The notes beneath the pieces were generated by a model. That model was not told where the DNA came from, searched no databases, and saw only the letters and a program-made list of their open reading frames with translations. From Clostridium manihotivorum (GTDB lineage Bacteria > Bacillota > Clostridia > Clostridiales > Clostridiaceae), in the NCBI RefSeq assembly GCF_004015185.1, contig NZ_CP025746.1, positions 620,001 through 684,000 on the forward strand: DNA of 64,000 nucleotides, given 5' to 3'. Each line of letters opens with the position of its first letter. The first letter of the stretch is position 1. Of the stretch, positions 52,433 to 61,681 are shown piece by piece. Both the position numbers and the translations under genes were made by a program.

Positions 52433-53908
52433 ATGAATATTGGATTTAAGAAATTTGGATGTTCAGAAGGAGATGTAGCTATAATTTCTCTTTTTGAAGA
52501 TAAATTGCAAACTCCTAACAGCGACGTTAATTCTATATTAGAATATGTTAAAGGTAAGGGGAGCTTCTTAGGTAAGTTTGGAGAAGTTTATAACTTTGTT
52601 AGGACTATAGATGGCAAGACACAAGATATGGTATTAGTTGGTCTTGGTAAGGAAGAATCTATAGATGCTGAAAAAATAAGAAGAGCTGTTGGTAAAGCTT
52701 TAAAGAAAGCTGTGGAACTTAAAAGCTCAAAGGTGTTCTTAAGGCTTGTGGATACAGATAAGATTGAATTAAGCCTTTTAGTAAAGGCTATGGTTGAAGG
52801 TGCTGGACTAAGTACATACACCTTTAATAAATATAAAACTGATAACAAAGACAAAAAAGAATTTGAATTCTCTTTAGGTAGTCCTAATGTAGATGATATA
52901 AAGGCTATAGAGGTTGATAAGTATATAGCAGAAGCAAATACTCTAGTAGAAGCTACAATATTGGCTAGAGACCTTGTAAATGAGCCTGCAAATGTAATAT
53001 ATCCAGAAACTTTAGCAGATGAGGCTATAAAGGCTGGAATAAAATATGGATTTGAAACAGAAGTATTTGAGAAAAATCAAATATCTGATTTAAGGATGGA
53101 TGCATTCTTATCAGTTGCTAGAGGTTCTAAGAAGAAACCGAGATTAATAGTAATGAGATATTTTGGTGATGATCAAAATAAGGATAGAGTACTTGGATTA
53201 GTTGGAAAGGGACTTACTTATGATTCAGGTGGATATTCACTTAAGCCTAATGATGGTATGGTAACCATGAAGTCAGATATGGGAGGAGCAGCTGCAGTTA
53301 TAGGTGCTATGAGTGCTATTGCTAAGAGCAAGCTTAAGCTTAATGTAGTTGCAGTAGTAGCTGCTTGTGAAAACATGGTATCAGGTAAGGCTTATAAGCC
53401 AGGAGATATAATAGGCTCAATGGCTGGAAAAACAATAGAAGTATTAAATACTGATGCTGAAGGAAGATTAACTTTAGCAGATGCTGTTACTTATATAATT
53501 AGAAAAGAAAAGGTAAATGAAGTCATAGACTTAGCAACACTTACAGGAGCTGCTTTAGTAGCACTAGGAACAACAACTACTGCAGTAGTAACTAACAATG
53601 ATAAGTTCTACGAAGAGCTAGTTAAGGCTTCTAATATATCAGGAGAAAAGGTTTGGCAGCTTCCTGCATTTGATGATTATAAGAAATTAATAAAATCAGA
53701 TATAGCAGATCTTAAGAACATAGGTGGAAGAAATGCTGGAACTATAACTGCTGGTTTATTTATAGGAGAATTTGTTGAAGATAAACCTTGGCTTCATCTT
53801 GATATAGCAGGTACAGCATGGGCTGATGCTGCAGAGGACTACTCTATAAAGGGTGGAACTGGAGCAGGAGTAAGAACTCTTTATGAATTAGCAAAAGCTA
53901 GAAGTTAA
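52433..53908 (+). CDS. pepA: Leucyl aminopeptidase (M17, PepA)
   Basis: The 491-residue M17 peptidase has a divergent N-terminal domain (about 1-170) and a conserved catalytic domain. The metal and active-site residues appear in [43 protein letters not shown] (the family signature) and [14 protein letters not shown]. It forms hexamers and releases N-terminal amino acids, preferring leucine, in the cytoplasm. The ATG at 52433 has an AGAGGTG site. It is a single-gene unit, with a perfect hairpin terminator after the stop. Confidence 0.95.
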   Translation: MNIGFKKFGCSEGDVAIISLFEDKLQTPNSDVNSILEYVKGKGSFLGKFGEVYNFVRTIDGKTQDMVLVGLGKEESIDAEKIRRAVGKALKKAVELKSSKVFLRLVDTDKIELSLLVKAMVEGAGLSTYTFNKYKTDNKDKKEFEFSLGSPNVDDIKAIEVDKYIAEANTLVEATILARDLVNEPANVIYPETLADEAIKAGIKYGFETEVFEKNQISDLRMDAFLSVARGSKKKPRLIVMRYFGDDQNKDRVLGLVGKGLTYDSGGYSLKPNDGMVTMKSDMGGAAAVIGAMSAIAKSKLKLNVVAVVAACENMVSGKAYKPGDIIGSMAGKTIEVLNTDAEGRLTLADAVTYIIRKEKVNEVIDLATLTGAALVALGTTTTAVVTNNDKFYEELVKASNISGEKVWQLPAFDDYKKLIKSDIADLKNIGGRNAGTITAGLFIGEFVEDKPWLHLDIAGTAWADAAEDYSIKGGTGAGVRTLYELAKARS

Positions 53909-53925
53909 TACTGTATATAAATATT

Positions 53926-53951
53926 AAACACTACCAGAGATGGTAGTGTTT
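53926..53951 (+). terminator. Terminator after pepA
   Basis: AAACACTACCA, a four-base loop and TGGTAGTGTTT make a perfect 11-bp stem. T-rich sequence follows, and A/T flanks could serve both strands. Confidence 0.82.
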
Positions 53952-53991
53952 ATGTGTATTTGTAGTATTTTTAGAGATTAAAACTCACAAA

Positions 53992-55308
53992 TTAGTCGTT
54001 ACTTTTTTCTTCTTCTTTAGAAGCTTTATTTTCTTTTTGGCTTTTAGTTGATTTACCTTTGTCTTTTTCGGTAGACTTATCTTCCTTCTTTACAGCCTTT
54101 TCAGCAGCTTTAGTTTCCTTTTTTTCAGTAACTGCTTCTCTTTTTACTTCTCCAGTATTGCTCTTATTTGATGTAGCAATGCTATTACTTTGAGTTGATT
54201 TGGACTTTTTACTATTATCTGAAGTAGCTATCTTAGCACTACTAGTAACTGTAGGTACTGAAGTTACAGTTACCTTGTCTTCAGTTGCTGCAGTAGTATC
54301 ATTGCTTGATGGCTCTTGTGCAGTGGTAGCTGGATCAGTTTCTGGTACAGTAGTTGAATCTTGTGGAGCAGTAGTTGTTGTACCATCGGAACTAGGAGTG
54401 GTTTCGTCGTTGTTATCTGAATCTTTGCCTCCTATCTTCGTCTGATCAATCACCTGTTTCTTATTTTCCTTTGTAGCAACAAAAGTATTTTGTTTTTCTG
54501 TTAAGCTACTGTTTGCTGTAGCTAATGCTTCTTGAGCTTTTGATATTGCATCGGCATCTCCAGACTTAGTTGCCTTCTTTAGATCTCTTTTAGCTATAGA
54601 TACTTGTTTTTTAGCAGCATTTAGTTCATGTCTAGCAGTTACCATTTGCTTTACAGCTTCTTTTCTTTTAGTTTGCATATCAATTACAGCAGCTAGTTTA
54701 GTTTGAGCTTGCTCTGGTAGCTTGTCTTTTACAGAGTCAAGTATTTCATTTGAGTCCTCTGTAACATCTTCTACAGAGCCAGTAGTAGTATCTACAATAT
54801 CGGTACTATTATCAGTAGTTGGATTAGTAGTAGCATCATCACTAGGTTGATTAGCAGTATCTGAAGGTGAAGTTGTAGTAGTCCCTTCAGTTGTAGGTTC
54901 AGTAGCAGTTTGATCAACCTCAGTAGCATTATTCTCAATAGGTGCTGTATTGTCAGCTATGAGCTTCTGAGTTTCTTCCATAGTCTGTGTATTAACTTCT
55001 TCAAGGCCAGCTAAGGAAGTAGAAACTAAGCTCTCCTTATTCTTATCTATCAACTTTTGTATTTCGCCTAATCTTTCTTTTTGTAATGCTAAAAGTTTTT
55101 CGATTTTTTTTGCAGGATCCTTTGTAAAGTGTAACTCTATGTTTTCTATAGCTTTATCTAAAGGATAAAATATGCTGTTAGGTGTTAAGCCGGCATAAGA
55201 AGTATAATCTTTAGTTGCTTTTGTAGTGGTTGTCTCAGCTGCAAAGGCTGGAACTGAAAATGATAGTAAGTAAGCTATTGATAATCCTAAAATAAATCTT
55301 TTCTTCAT
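53992..55308 (-). CDS. Secreted low-complexity protein with DUF5667-like N-terminal domain
   Basis: The 438-residue protein has a cleavable signal peptide (about 1-24, ending PAFAAET). A helical DUF5667-like segment follows (about 38-110; YAGLTPNSIFYPLDKAIENI and LALQKERLGEIQKLI), then a Thr/Asp-rich linker and a second helical segment (about 185-285). A long Ser/Thr/Lys/Glu tail ends in KEEEKSND. There is no LPXTG or repeat anchor, so it is probably secreted or wall-associated through its charged tail. It is divergent from sigI-rsgI, and its promoter element mirrors the one before sigI. SigI control and a cell-envelope role are therefore plausible inferences. Confidence 0.78.
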   Translation of the reverse strand: MKKRFILGLSIAYLLSFSVPAFAAETTTTKATKDYTSYAGLTPNSIFYPLDKAIENIELHFTKDPAKKIEKLLALQKERLGEIQKLIDKNKESLVSTSLAGLEEVNTQTMEETQKLIADNTAPIENNATEVDQTATEPTTEGTTTTSPSDTANQPSDDATTNPTTDNSTDIVDTTTGSVEDVTEDSNEILDSVKDKLPEQAQTKLAAVIDMQTKRKEAVKQMVTARHELNAAKKQVSIAKRDLKKATKSGDADAISKAQEALATANSSLTEKQNTFVATKENKKQVIDQTKIGGKDSDNNDETTPSSDGTTTTAPQDSTTVPETDPATTAQEPSSNDTTAATEDKVTVTSVPTVTSSAKIATSDNSKKSKSTQSNSIATSNKSNTGEVKREAVTEKKETKAAEKAVKKEDKSTEKDKGKSTKSQKENKASKEEEKSND

Positions 55309-55401
55309 GAGTAATCCTCCCGTTAATTAAAAATAATATTATAGACATAGGGTTTTATATGAAGTGAAAAATAACTTTCATAAATCGCCCTTGCACTTAA
55401 A

Positions 55402-55433
55402 TATACGGGGAATAAAAAAAATTTAGGGGGGTG
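55402..55433 (-). promoter_or_regulatory. SigI-type promoter element for the secreted DUF5667-like protein
   Basis: On the minus strand CACCCCCC (55433-55426), an 18-base T-rich spacer beginning TAAATTTTT, then CGTATA. Bacillus and Clostridium SigI promoters have a C-rich -35 (ACCCCC) and a CGAA or CGTA-like -10. The same spacing and the TAAATTTTT-CGTATAT frame appear on the plus strand before sigI. Confidence 0.6.
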
Positions 55434-55441
55434 ATATACTA

Positions 55442-55472
55442 TCCCCTTAAATTTTTAGTCTTACACGTATAT
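55442..55472 (+). promoter_or_regulatory. SigI-type promoter element for sigI-rsgI
   Basis: ATCCCCT, then TAAATTTTT with nine further bases, then CGTATAT (CGTA at 55466-55469). It reproduces the minus-strand element at 55402-55433 with an identical 18-base distance from TAAA to CGTATAT. It lies about 60 bases before the sigI start and suggests autoregulation. Confidence 0.6.
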
Positions 55473-55529
55473 AAATATGTGTATCACTTAGATTCTAGTA
55501 AAATGCTCTAAGTAGGATGGTGATAAAAC

Positions 55530-56198
55530 TTGAGTGAACAGTTTTTTATAGATGATAAAAATAAATTTATAGAAAAAAATATAGATTTTATACATAAAAC
55601 CTCTTCTTTTATATGTAAGAAAAGATTAGATAAAAGCAATGATGAAGAGTTTAGCATAGCTATGGAAGCATTTAATAAGGCTTGGGATAGCTTCTCAGAA
55701 GAAAGAGGTAATTTCTTTTCTTATGCAAAAACAGTAATAAGAAACTCATTGATTGATTATTTTAGAAACTCTAAAAATATTCCAGTGCTTTACTTTGAAG
55801 AAGACGAAGGGGCTAGAGAAATAGATAATACAATATCCTTAGATAAATACGATAGAGAGATGGAGCATAGAAGTAGGCTAGAAGAAATTAATTCATATAA
55901 AGAAAAACTTGAAGAATACAAAATAGATTTTTTTGATCTTACTAAGAGTTCGCCAAGTCATAGAGATACTAGAGAAGATATTCTTAATTTGGCTCTATTG
56001 TGTGTTCGTGATGAAGAAATAATGAGAAGTCTATACGATAGTAAGAAGTTACCTATAGTTAGAATGATTGAGGTAACAGGAAGAAACAGAAAGTTTATTG
56101 AGAAATGGAGAAAGTACATAATTTCATTAATAATATTACTTTCTAGCAAGGATTACATATATCTAAAATCCTATCTAAATATAAGAAGGAAGGAGTAG
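55530..56198 (+). CDS. sigI: RNA polymerase sigma factor SigI
   Basis: The 222-residue protein matches SigI: the sigma-70 region 2 (EFSIAMEAFNKAWDSFSEERGNFFSYAKTVIRNSLIDYFR, quoted here as its ends EFSIAME and NSLIDYFR, about 38-77). The SigI-specific C-terminal domain follows (KKLPIVRMIEVTGRNRKFIE, about 173-192). SigI responds to heat and envelope stress in Bacillus and to polysaccharides in Clostridium thermocellum. The start is TTG at 55530 with an AGGATGGTG site; no better in-frame start exists. rsgI follows after 4 bases. A SigI-like promoter upstream suggests autoregulation. Confidence 0.93.
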   Translation: MSEQFFIDDKNKFIEKNIDFIHKTSSFICKKRLDKSNDEEFSIAMEAFNKAWDSFSEERGNFFSYAKTVIRNSLIDYFRNSKNIPVLYFEEDEGAREIDNTISLDKYDREMEHRSRLEEINSYKEKLEEYKIDFFDLTKSSPSHRDTREDILNLALLCVRDEEIMRSLYDSKKLPIVRMIEVTGRNRKFIEKWRKYIISLIILLSSKDYIYLKSYLNIRRKE

Positions 56199-56202
56199 TA
56201 TA

Positions 56203-57024
56203 ATGAATAAAAAAGGATTAGTTGTTGATATAAAGGGAAACAAGGTGGTTATACTTACTGACAGCGGAGAGTTTACACTTGTGAAAGCATCTAAAGTATT
56301 GCCGATAAAAGGAGAAACTTATGAAGGGAATGTGGTAGGTAACGGAAGTTCTATGAAAAGGATAGCAGTGCTGGCAGCAAGCTTTTTATTAATATTCACA
56401 ATTGGTATAGTAGATTACTATAACCCAGTAAAGGCTGTAGAGTTAAGTGCCAAATCAAAAATATTATTAGAAGCTAATAGATGGAATAGAATTGTTAGGG
56501 TAAGTACAGATGATAAAAAGATTAAGGATGTAATAAATGTTGATGAAGTAAAGAATATGTCTTTGAATGATGGCTTGATAATGCTTTCAAATGAGGTTAA
56601 GGACAAGAATATAGTAGCTTCATATTCGGAGTTAAGCGTTAAACCAATAAAGGGGAATCCAGATATGAACACCGTAACAAGTGAAATCAGCAGTCTAAGT
56701 AAAGCTGAAAAAAATAACGATATAGAAAACAAAGAACATAGGGATAGTAGCAATAAGCAAGATACAGAAAACAGCAGTGATAATAGCAAAAAAGAGAATA
56801 ATAATAGTGAGCAAGATAGAAATAATGATAAAGATAAAAAGAATAATAATATAAATAAAAAAGAAAATACTAATGGGGATATTAATAATAGCTATAATAA
56901 TAATGCAAAGCATGATACTAATATAGATAACAAAAACAAGGGCAATGTAGAGGAGAAACAGAAAGGCAATAAGCCAATAAATGAAAGCGAAAAGAGCAGT
57001 ACAAAGGAAAAACATAATAAATAG
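56203..57024 (+). CDS. rsgI: Membrane-bound anti-sigma-I factor RsgI
   Basis: The 273-residue protein has a cytoplasmic RsgI N-terminal domain (about 1-46; KGLVVDIKGNKVVILTDSGE), which binds SigI, a single membrane helix (about 54-70) and an outer region starting YYNPVKAVELSAKSKILL. The Asn-Pro at 74-75, just outside the membrane, matches the self-cleavage site described for RsgI proteins. From about residue 165 the tail is almost pure Asn/Lys/Glu/Asp/Ser, and no carbohydrate-binding module is visible, unlike C. thermocellum RsgIs. The signal sensed is unknown. It is co-transcribed with sigI, and a bidirectional terminator follows. Confidence 0.92.
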   Translation: MNKKGLVVDIKGNKVVILTDSGEFTLVKASKVLPIKGETYEGNVVGNGSSMKRIAVLAASFLLIFTIGIVDYYNPVKAVELSAKSKILLEANRWNRIVRVSTDDKKIKDVINVDEVKNMSLNDGLIMLSNEVKDKNIVASYSELSVKPIKGNPDMNTVTSEISSLSKAEKNNDIENKEHRDSSNKQDTENSSDNSKKENNNSEQDRNNDKDKKNNNINKKENTNGDINNSYNNNAKHDTNIDNKNKGNVEEKQKGNKPINESEKSSTKEKHNK

Positions 57025-57052
57025 TCATGAAGTTATGTCTTTTAAAGATTAA

Positions 57053-57084
57053 AATAATCCCCAGCATGATTGCTGGGGATTATT
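57053..57084. terminator. Bidirectional terminator between rsgI and asnS
   Basis: AATAATCCCCAGCA, TGAT and TGCTGGGGATTATT form a perfect 14-bp hairpin serving both convergent genes. Confidence 0.92.
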
Positions 57085-57086
57085 GA

Positions 57087-58478
57087 TTAAAAGTCGCATT
57101 GACCAGTTGTTCTTGGGAATGGTATTACGTCTCTTATGTTTGACATTCCTGTAATATACATTATTAATCTTTCAAAGCCTAAACCGAAGCCTGAGTGTAC
57201 AGTTTCACCATATTTTCTAAGTTCAAGGTACCACCAGTAATCTTCTTTGTTAAGACCAAGCTCTTCAAGTCTTGCTTCAAGCATAGAGAGTCTCTCTTCT
57301 CTTTGGCTTCCACCTATAATTTCACCTATTCCAGGTACTAAGCAGTCCATTGCAGCAACGGTTTTTCCGTCTTCGTTTAATCTCATATAGAATGCTTTAA
57401 TCTCTTTAGGATAGTTAGTTACAAATACAGGTTTCTTAAAGATTTCCTCAGTTAGGTATCTTTCATGCTCAGTTTGTAAATCGATACCCCATTCAACTGG
57501 GTAGTCGAAGGTTTTACCAGAATTCTTTAGTAAGTCTACAGCTTCAGTGTAAGTAACCTTACCAAATTCTGAACTTAATATATGATCTAATCTTTCTTTT
57601 AGACCTTTATCTACAAATTGATTAAAGAAATCCATTTCCTCTGGACATTCATCCATAACGTACTTTATGACATATTTAAGCATTTGCTCAGCTAGTTCCA
57701 TATCATCTTCAAGATTAGCAAAGGATATTTCAGGTTCTATCATCCAGAATTCAGCAGCATGTCTTGCTGTGTTTGAATTTTCAGCTCTAAATGTAGGACC
57801 AAAAGTATATATATTTCTAAATGCTAAAGCATAAGATTCTCCATTTAACTGACCGGAAACAGTTAGGTTAGTTTCTTTTCCAAAGAAGTCTTCTTTGAAG
57901 TCTATCTTGCCATCTTCTGTTTTAGGAACGTTGTTTAGATCCATAGTAGTTAATCTAAACATTTCTCCAGCACCTTCACAATCGCTTCCAGTTATTATTG
58001 GTGTATGAACGTAAACAAAATTTTGGTCTTGGAAGAACTTGTGTATTGCATAAGCAGCTACAGAACGTACTCTAAACACTGCAGAGAATGCATTACTTCT
58101 AGGTCTTAAGTGAGCTATTGTTCTTAAATACTCAAATGTATGTCTTTTCTTCTGTAATGGGTAATCAGCTGATGACATACCCTCTATAATAACTTCCTCT
58201 GCTTGGATTTCAAAAGGTTGTTTTGCCTCTGGAGTAGGTACTAATTTACCTATAACAGATATTGAGGAACTTATTGGTAGCTTAGATACCTCTTTAAAGT
58301 TTGAAATATTAGAATCAAATACTACCTGAACATTTTTAAAGAATGAGCCATCATTAACTTCTATAAACCCGAAAGCATTTGATGCTCTTAATGTCCTTAC
58401 CCAACCTGAAATTTTTACACTTTTCTCAATATGCTCTTGTGTTTCTCTATAAAGAGCTCTTACTAATGTAGTGTTCAT
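57087..58478 (-). CDS. asnS: Asparaginyl-tRNA synthetase
   Basis: The 463-residue class IIb synthetase has an N-terminal OB-fold anticodon-binding domain (about 1-110; [24 protein letters not shown], here its ends VKISGWV and FIEVNDG). The class II catalytic core includes [40 protein letters not shown] (motif 2 region) and [15 protein letters not shown] (motif 3, near 435-449). It charges tRNA-Asn directly. The ATG at 58478 is preceded by a GAGGTC site. A T-box-like leader with a terminator lies upstream. Confidence 0.96.
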   Translation of the reverse strand: MNTTLVRALYRETQEHIEKSVKISGWVRTLRASNAFGFIEVNDGSFFKNVQVVFDSNISNFKEVSKLPISSSISVIGKLVPTPEAKQPFEIQAEEVIIEGMSSADYPLQKKRHTFEYLRTIAHLRPRSNAFSAVFRVRSVAAYAIHKFFQDQNFVYVHTPIITGSDCEGAGEMFRLTTMDLNNVPKTEDGKIDFKEDFFGKETNLTVSGQLNGESYALAFRNIYTFGPTFRAENSNTARHAAEFWMIEPEISFANLEDDMELAEQMLKYVIKYVMDECPEEMDFFNQFVDKGLKERLDHILSSEFGKVTYTEAVDLLKNSGKTFDYPVEWGIDLQTEHERYLTEEIFKKPVFVTNYPKEIKAFYMRLNEDGKTVAAMDCLVPGIGEIIGGSQREERLSMLEARLEELGLNKEDYWWYLELRKYGETVHSGFGLGFERLIMYITGMSNIRDVIPFPRTTGQCDF

Positions 58479-58569
58479 TTTATGACCTCGCTTTCTTAAT
58501 TATTGTTTGCGTTTCAAAAGTATTTTATAGGTTATAATTAGCATTTTTATTAATTTGTACATAAACATT

Positions 58570-58740
58570 AAAAAACCTATCAATCCACTTTTATGGATGA
58601 AAGGCTTTATTTTCACGGTACCATCTAATTTGTCATAAAAATGACCTTATAAATAGTTTTGTAGTTCTTAAAATATAACGGTTGTAACCGGTTAAGCCTA
58701 CTAATTTTAACACTTTAACCCTTAAATAATATTTATTTTA
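58570..58740 (-). ncRNA. T-box leader of asnS, apparently without a canonical Stem I
   Basis: On the minus strand the T-box AGATGGTACCGTG is clear (58626-58614). It is followed by the terminator (CCTTTCATCCA pairing with TGGATTGATAGG, then six U at 58575-58570). Upstream, ACAACCGTTATA matches the conserved linker seen in the metG leader, and GGTCATTTTTATGACA makes a Stem III. The AGAGAG and GGTGAAAGCC parts of Stem I are absent, and no clear Asn specifier (AAC) in a GAAC-NNN context is visible. The interval upstream to 58813 is AT-rich. Confidence 0.7.
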
Positions 58741-58813
58741 CACTAATAGTTTAATAAATGCAATTATTCACTCATAAAATATAGATATATATTGATATTT
58801 AAGAGGTTGAGCA

Positions 58814-59257
58814 ATGATTGATTCTATGGAAGAGTTAATAATACAAAAGTTCAATAAGATAAATTTTTGTAAAAAGATGCTTTTAACAGCTACAAAGGAA
58901 GATAGGTTAGATTTTATAAAGGATATAGAAACTTTAACTTTGCAGATCGAAACCATGTTGGATTACAGTAGTACGAAGGTGAATAACGATTCTATCAAAC
59001 CGAATAAGAGGGGAGAAGTGTATAGGGCTAGGGATTTTAGTATGAAAGATCTAGAAAAATACAATGGGCTAGGAGACAATTCTGCCTATATAGCTGTAAA
59101 TGGCACCGTATATGATATAACTGGTGAAAAATTATTTAATGTGTTAGCAGGCTTAGGAATAAAAGCAGGGACAGATCTTTCCTAGGAGTTTAATTCAGGC
59201 AAGCTTAATAAACAGCTTCTAAAAAATATACGAATAGTTGGTGTGCTGAAAGATTAG
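58814..59257 (+). pseudogene. Cytochrome b5-like heme/steroid-binding protein, cut by an in-frame amber codon
   Basis: The open frame runs from ATG 58814 for 123 codons to TAG at 59183-59185. The N-terminal part (about 1-70) is helical. The C-terminal part is a cytochrome b5-like heme/steroid-binding domain: FSMKDLEKYNGLGDNSAYIA, here its start FSMKDLEKYNG, then VNGTVYDITGEKLF and GIKAGTDLS. After the TAG the same frame continues for 23 codons to a second TAG (59255-59257) with EFNSGKLNKQLLKNIRIVG and VLKD. That is exactly the expected end of this domain. The gene looks recently interrupted, misread by sequencing, or read through. No Pyl or Sec machinery is visible. Confidence 0.8.
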
Positions 59258-59270
59258 TGATTAAAATACT

Positions 59271-59326
59271 AAGGTATAAGTGTGACAAAATTCTATAAAG
59301 CTTAGATTGTATGATACTTATACCTT
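59271..59326. terminator. Long-loop hairpin between the b5-like gene and the phosphoesterase gene
   Basis: AAGGTATAAGT (59271-59281) pairs perfectly with ACTTATACCTT (59316-59326) around a 34-base loop. It lies between two convergent genes. A- and T-rich flanks suit both directions. Confidence 0.65.
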
Positions 59327-59355
59327 AATTTATAGCTCACATAACTGTGTAAAGT

Positions 59356-60054
59356 TTATTCATATCCTGTTTCATAGGAATGAACTAACTGAGAAGGAAA
59401 CTTCTTCATCTCCATATCCTTCATAGTCCTTTTATATTCATAACTTACTTTTCTTATTTCCGCTTTGACACTTCTTCCTTTTGATATGTCTATAATTGCA
59501 TAAGTTGAGTCAGGAGAGCCATTCTTAGGTTTTCCTACACTTCCTCCATTGATTATCATTTTATCATTGATCTGCTTTATCATAGGAAGATGAGTATGTG
59601 CGCATACTAAAATATCTTCTTCTATATTACTTACTATACTTTCTAAGTCAGGATTGTTGTCGTACAAATATTCATCTATTCTATTAGGACTACCATGAAC
59701 AAAAAGGACTTTCTTGTTGTCGATGTTTAGAGTAATACTACTTGGAAGATTCTCCAGATAGTACTTGTTTGAGGCTCTAAGTTCATCTACAGTCCAAGGC
59801 AAAGAAAATGAATTTATATTAGTGTCTCTTATATATGTGAAACCATTATCCACAACAGAGGCATCATAATTACCTTTTATGCATAATATGGATCTTCTTT
59901 TTATCATAGCAATTACTTCATTTGGTTGAGGACCATACCCTACTAAATCACCTAAACAAATTACTGTATCTACATTTTGACTATCTATATCCTCGATAAC
60001 TCTAAGTAGAGCATAAAGATTGCTATGTATATCTGATATAACTGCAATTCTCAT
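59356..60054 (-). CDS. Calcineurin-like metallophosphoesterase
   Basis: The 232-residue protein has the metallophosphoesterase motifs in order: SDIHSNLYAL (about 7-16), CLGDLVGYGPQPNEV (about 33-47), IKGNYDA (GNHD type, about 58-64), VHGSPNR (about 118) and CAHTHLPM (about 151). It belongs to the YfcE/MPPED-like bacterial branch, active with a dinuclear metal centre on phosphodiesters. The physiological substrate is unknown. It is a single-gene unit with an AGGAGGAA site before its ATG. Confidence 0.9.
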   Translation of the reverse strand: MRIAVISDIHSNLYALLRVIEDIDSQNVDTVICLGDLVGYGPQPNEVIAMIKRRSILCIKGNYDASVVDNGFTYIRDTNINSFSLPWTVDELRASNKYYLENLPSSITLNIDNKKVLFVHGSPNRIDEYLYDNNPDLESIVSNIEEDILVCAHTHLPMIKQINDKMIINGGSVGKPKNGSPDSTYAIIDISKGRSVKAEIRKVSYEYKRTMKDMEMKKFPSQLVHSYETGYE

Positions 60055-60288
60055 ACTTTTTCCTCCTAGTTTTAATTATATGGACCGCTTTAGATTAATT
60101 ATAGCTCTATAAATTTATAATAAGTTTACATATTTTATATCTTTAATAAGGTTATTATCCTTAAAGAAAATTGTGCACTACATAAATTTATTGATATCTA
60201 TATTATACCACTTAATACATATTCATAATTTTGTTTATTTATTATTCATAAAGTTTTTAAAAACATTATATTAGCATACACAGGTTTC

Positions 60289-60357
60289 TAACTTCATAGT
60301 TTAATTAAATGGATTATATATAATTTTTTGTATATAATTAATAATGGAATGAAGTTA
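60289..60357. repeat. Imperfect 69-bp palindrome upstream of the M24 peptidase gene
   Basis: TAACTTCAT (60289-60297) is matched by ATGAAGTTA (60349-60357), with TTAATTA/TAATTAA and TATATA/TATATA pairs inside. The flanking sequence of 60055-60402 is AT-rich with no gene. It lies 46 bases before the peptidase start and may be a regulatory hairpin or simply AT-rich chance. Confidence 0.35.
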
Positions 60358-60402
60358 TTATTTTTATATTGATATAAATTGTAAGCTTAAGGAGATAGTG
60401 TA

Positions 60403-61479
60403 ATGAAACAGAATAGATTAAATAATATTTTACGAGAAATGAGTAATACAAATCTTAATCAGATGATCTTAACATCGCCAGCAGCGATTTTTTATCTTAC
60501 TGGAAAATGGATTGAGTCTGGAGAGAGGCTTTTAGCGTTATATATAAATACAAATGGAGATAAAAAACTAGTTATAAATGAGCTTTTCCCGATACATGAA
60601 GACTTAGGATTAGACTTAGTTTGGTATAACGATACTCAAGATCCTATAGTGGCTCTTTGCGATATAATAGATAAATCTAAAACATTGGGTATAGATAAAA
60701 ATTGGCAGGCACATTTTTTGATAAGACTTATGGAAAAAGGTGCAGCAACTGCTTTTGTTAATGGCTCTCCAATAATTGATAAAGCAAGAACTATAAAAGA
60801 TGCTGAAGAGATAGAGCTTATGAGAAAGGCTTCTGCTATAAACGATAAGGTTATTGGAAGAGCTGTAGAAAGATTTTCAAAAGACAAAACTGAAAAAGCT
60901 CTAAGTAACATACTAGGCGAATTGTATGAAGAAGAGCGTACTCAAGGATTTTCTTTTACACCTATCGTTGCATATGGTGCAAATGGAGCTGATCCACATC
61001 ATGAAACAGATTTATCTCTACCAGCAATAGGGGATAGTATCATAGTAGATACCGGATGTAGAAATGAATTTTACTGCTCTGATATGACAAGGACATTCTT
61101 CTATGGTGAACCTTCAGAAGAGGCTAGAAAGGTCTATAATATAGTTCTAGAAGCAAACTTAGCTGGTATCAGTAAGGTAAAGCCTGGCACTAGATTCTGC
61201 GATATTGATAAGGCTGCTAGGGATGTTATAGAGGGGTATGGATACGGAAAGTATTTTACTCATAGAACAGGGCATTCTATTGGCATAGAGGTACATGACT
61301 TCGGTGATGTTAGCTCTGTGAACAAAGAAGAGGTTAAGCCAGGGATGATTTTCTCAATTGAACCAGGAATATATCTACAAGGAAAAGTAGGTGTAAGAAT
61401 AGAAGACTTAGTATTAGTTACAGAAGATGGCTGTGAGGTATTAAATAACTATTCTAAAGAATTAAGAGTATTAAAATAG
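60403..61479 (+). CDS. Second M24 family Xaa-Pro peptidase
   Basis: The 358-residue protein has the pita-bread metallopeptidase fold with all metal ligands: VDTGCRNEFYCSDMTRTF (two Asp), RTGHSIGIEVHDFG (His), IEPGIYL and VRIEDLVLVT (Glu). The N-terminal creatinase-like domain is short (about 1-125). Size and layout fit prolidase/aminopeptidase P homologues of the YpdF/PepQ type. It is shorter than the M24 peptidase at 12712 and only distantly similar, so the organism has two such enzymes here. The ATG has an AAGGAG site. Dipeptidase or aminopeptidase action cannot be decided from sequence. Confidence 0.92.
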   Translation: MKQNRLNNILREMSNTNLNQMILTSPAAIFYLTGKWIESGERLLALYINTNGDKKLVINELFPIHEDLGLDLVWYNDTQDPIVALCDIIDKSKTLGIDKNWQAHFLIRLMEKGAATAFVNGSPIIDKARTIKDAEEIELMRKASAINDKVIGRAVERFSKDKTEKALSNILGELYEEERTQGFSFTPIVAYGANGADPHHETDLSLPAIGDSIIVDTGCRNEFYCSDMTRTFFYGEPSEEARKVYNIVLEANLAGISKVKPGTRFCDIDKAARDVIEGYGYGKYFTHRTGHSIGIEVHDFGDVSSVNKEEVKPGMIFSIEPGIYLQGKVGVRIEDLVLVTEDGCEVLNNYSKELRVLK

Positions 61480-61681
61480 TCTGTCTTAAATTAGAATGTT
61501 TAAATTAAGCATAGCCTTAAAATAAACCTTCTATAGAGTAGTATTATTTGTGAAGTTTTTTTAGGTAAGTCTGCGTATAAATCATAGATATTAATATATT
61601 TGTGTAAACTAGGCAATAAAACTTAATCCACTATGTTTATAATTGGAACTATATGTAAAAAATATAAGTGGAGGTGTTAGT

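Noticed and set aside
59183..59185. Amber codon read as pyrrolysine
   Set aside because: No pylS, pylT or methylamine methyltransferase genes are visible, and cytochrome b5-like proteins are not known pyrrolysine proteins.
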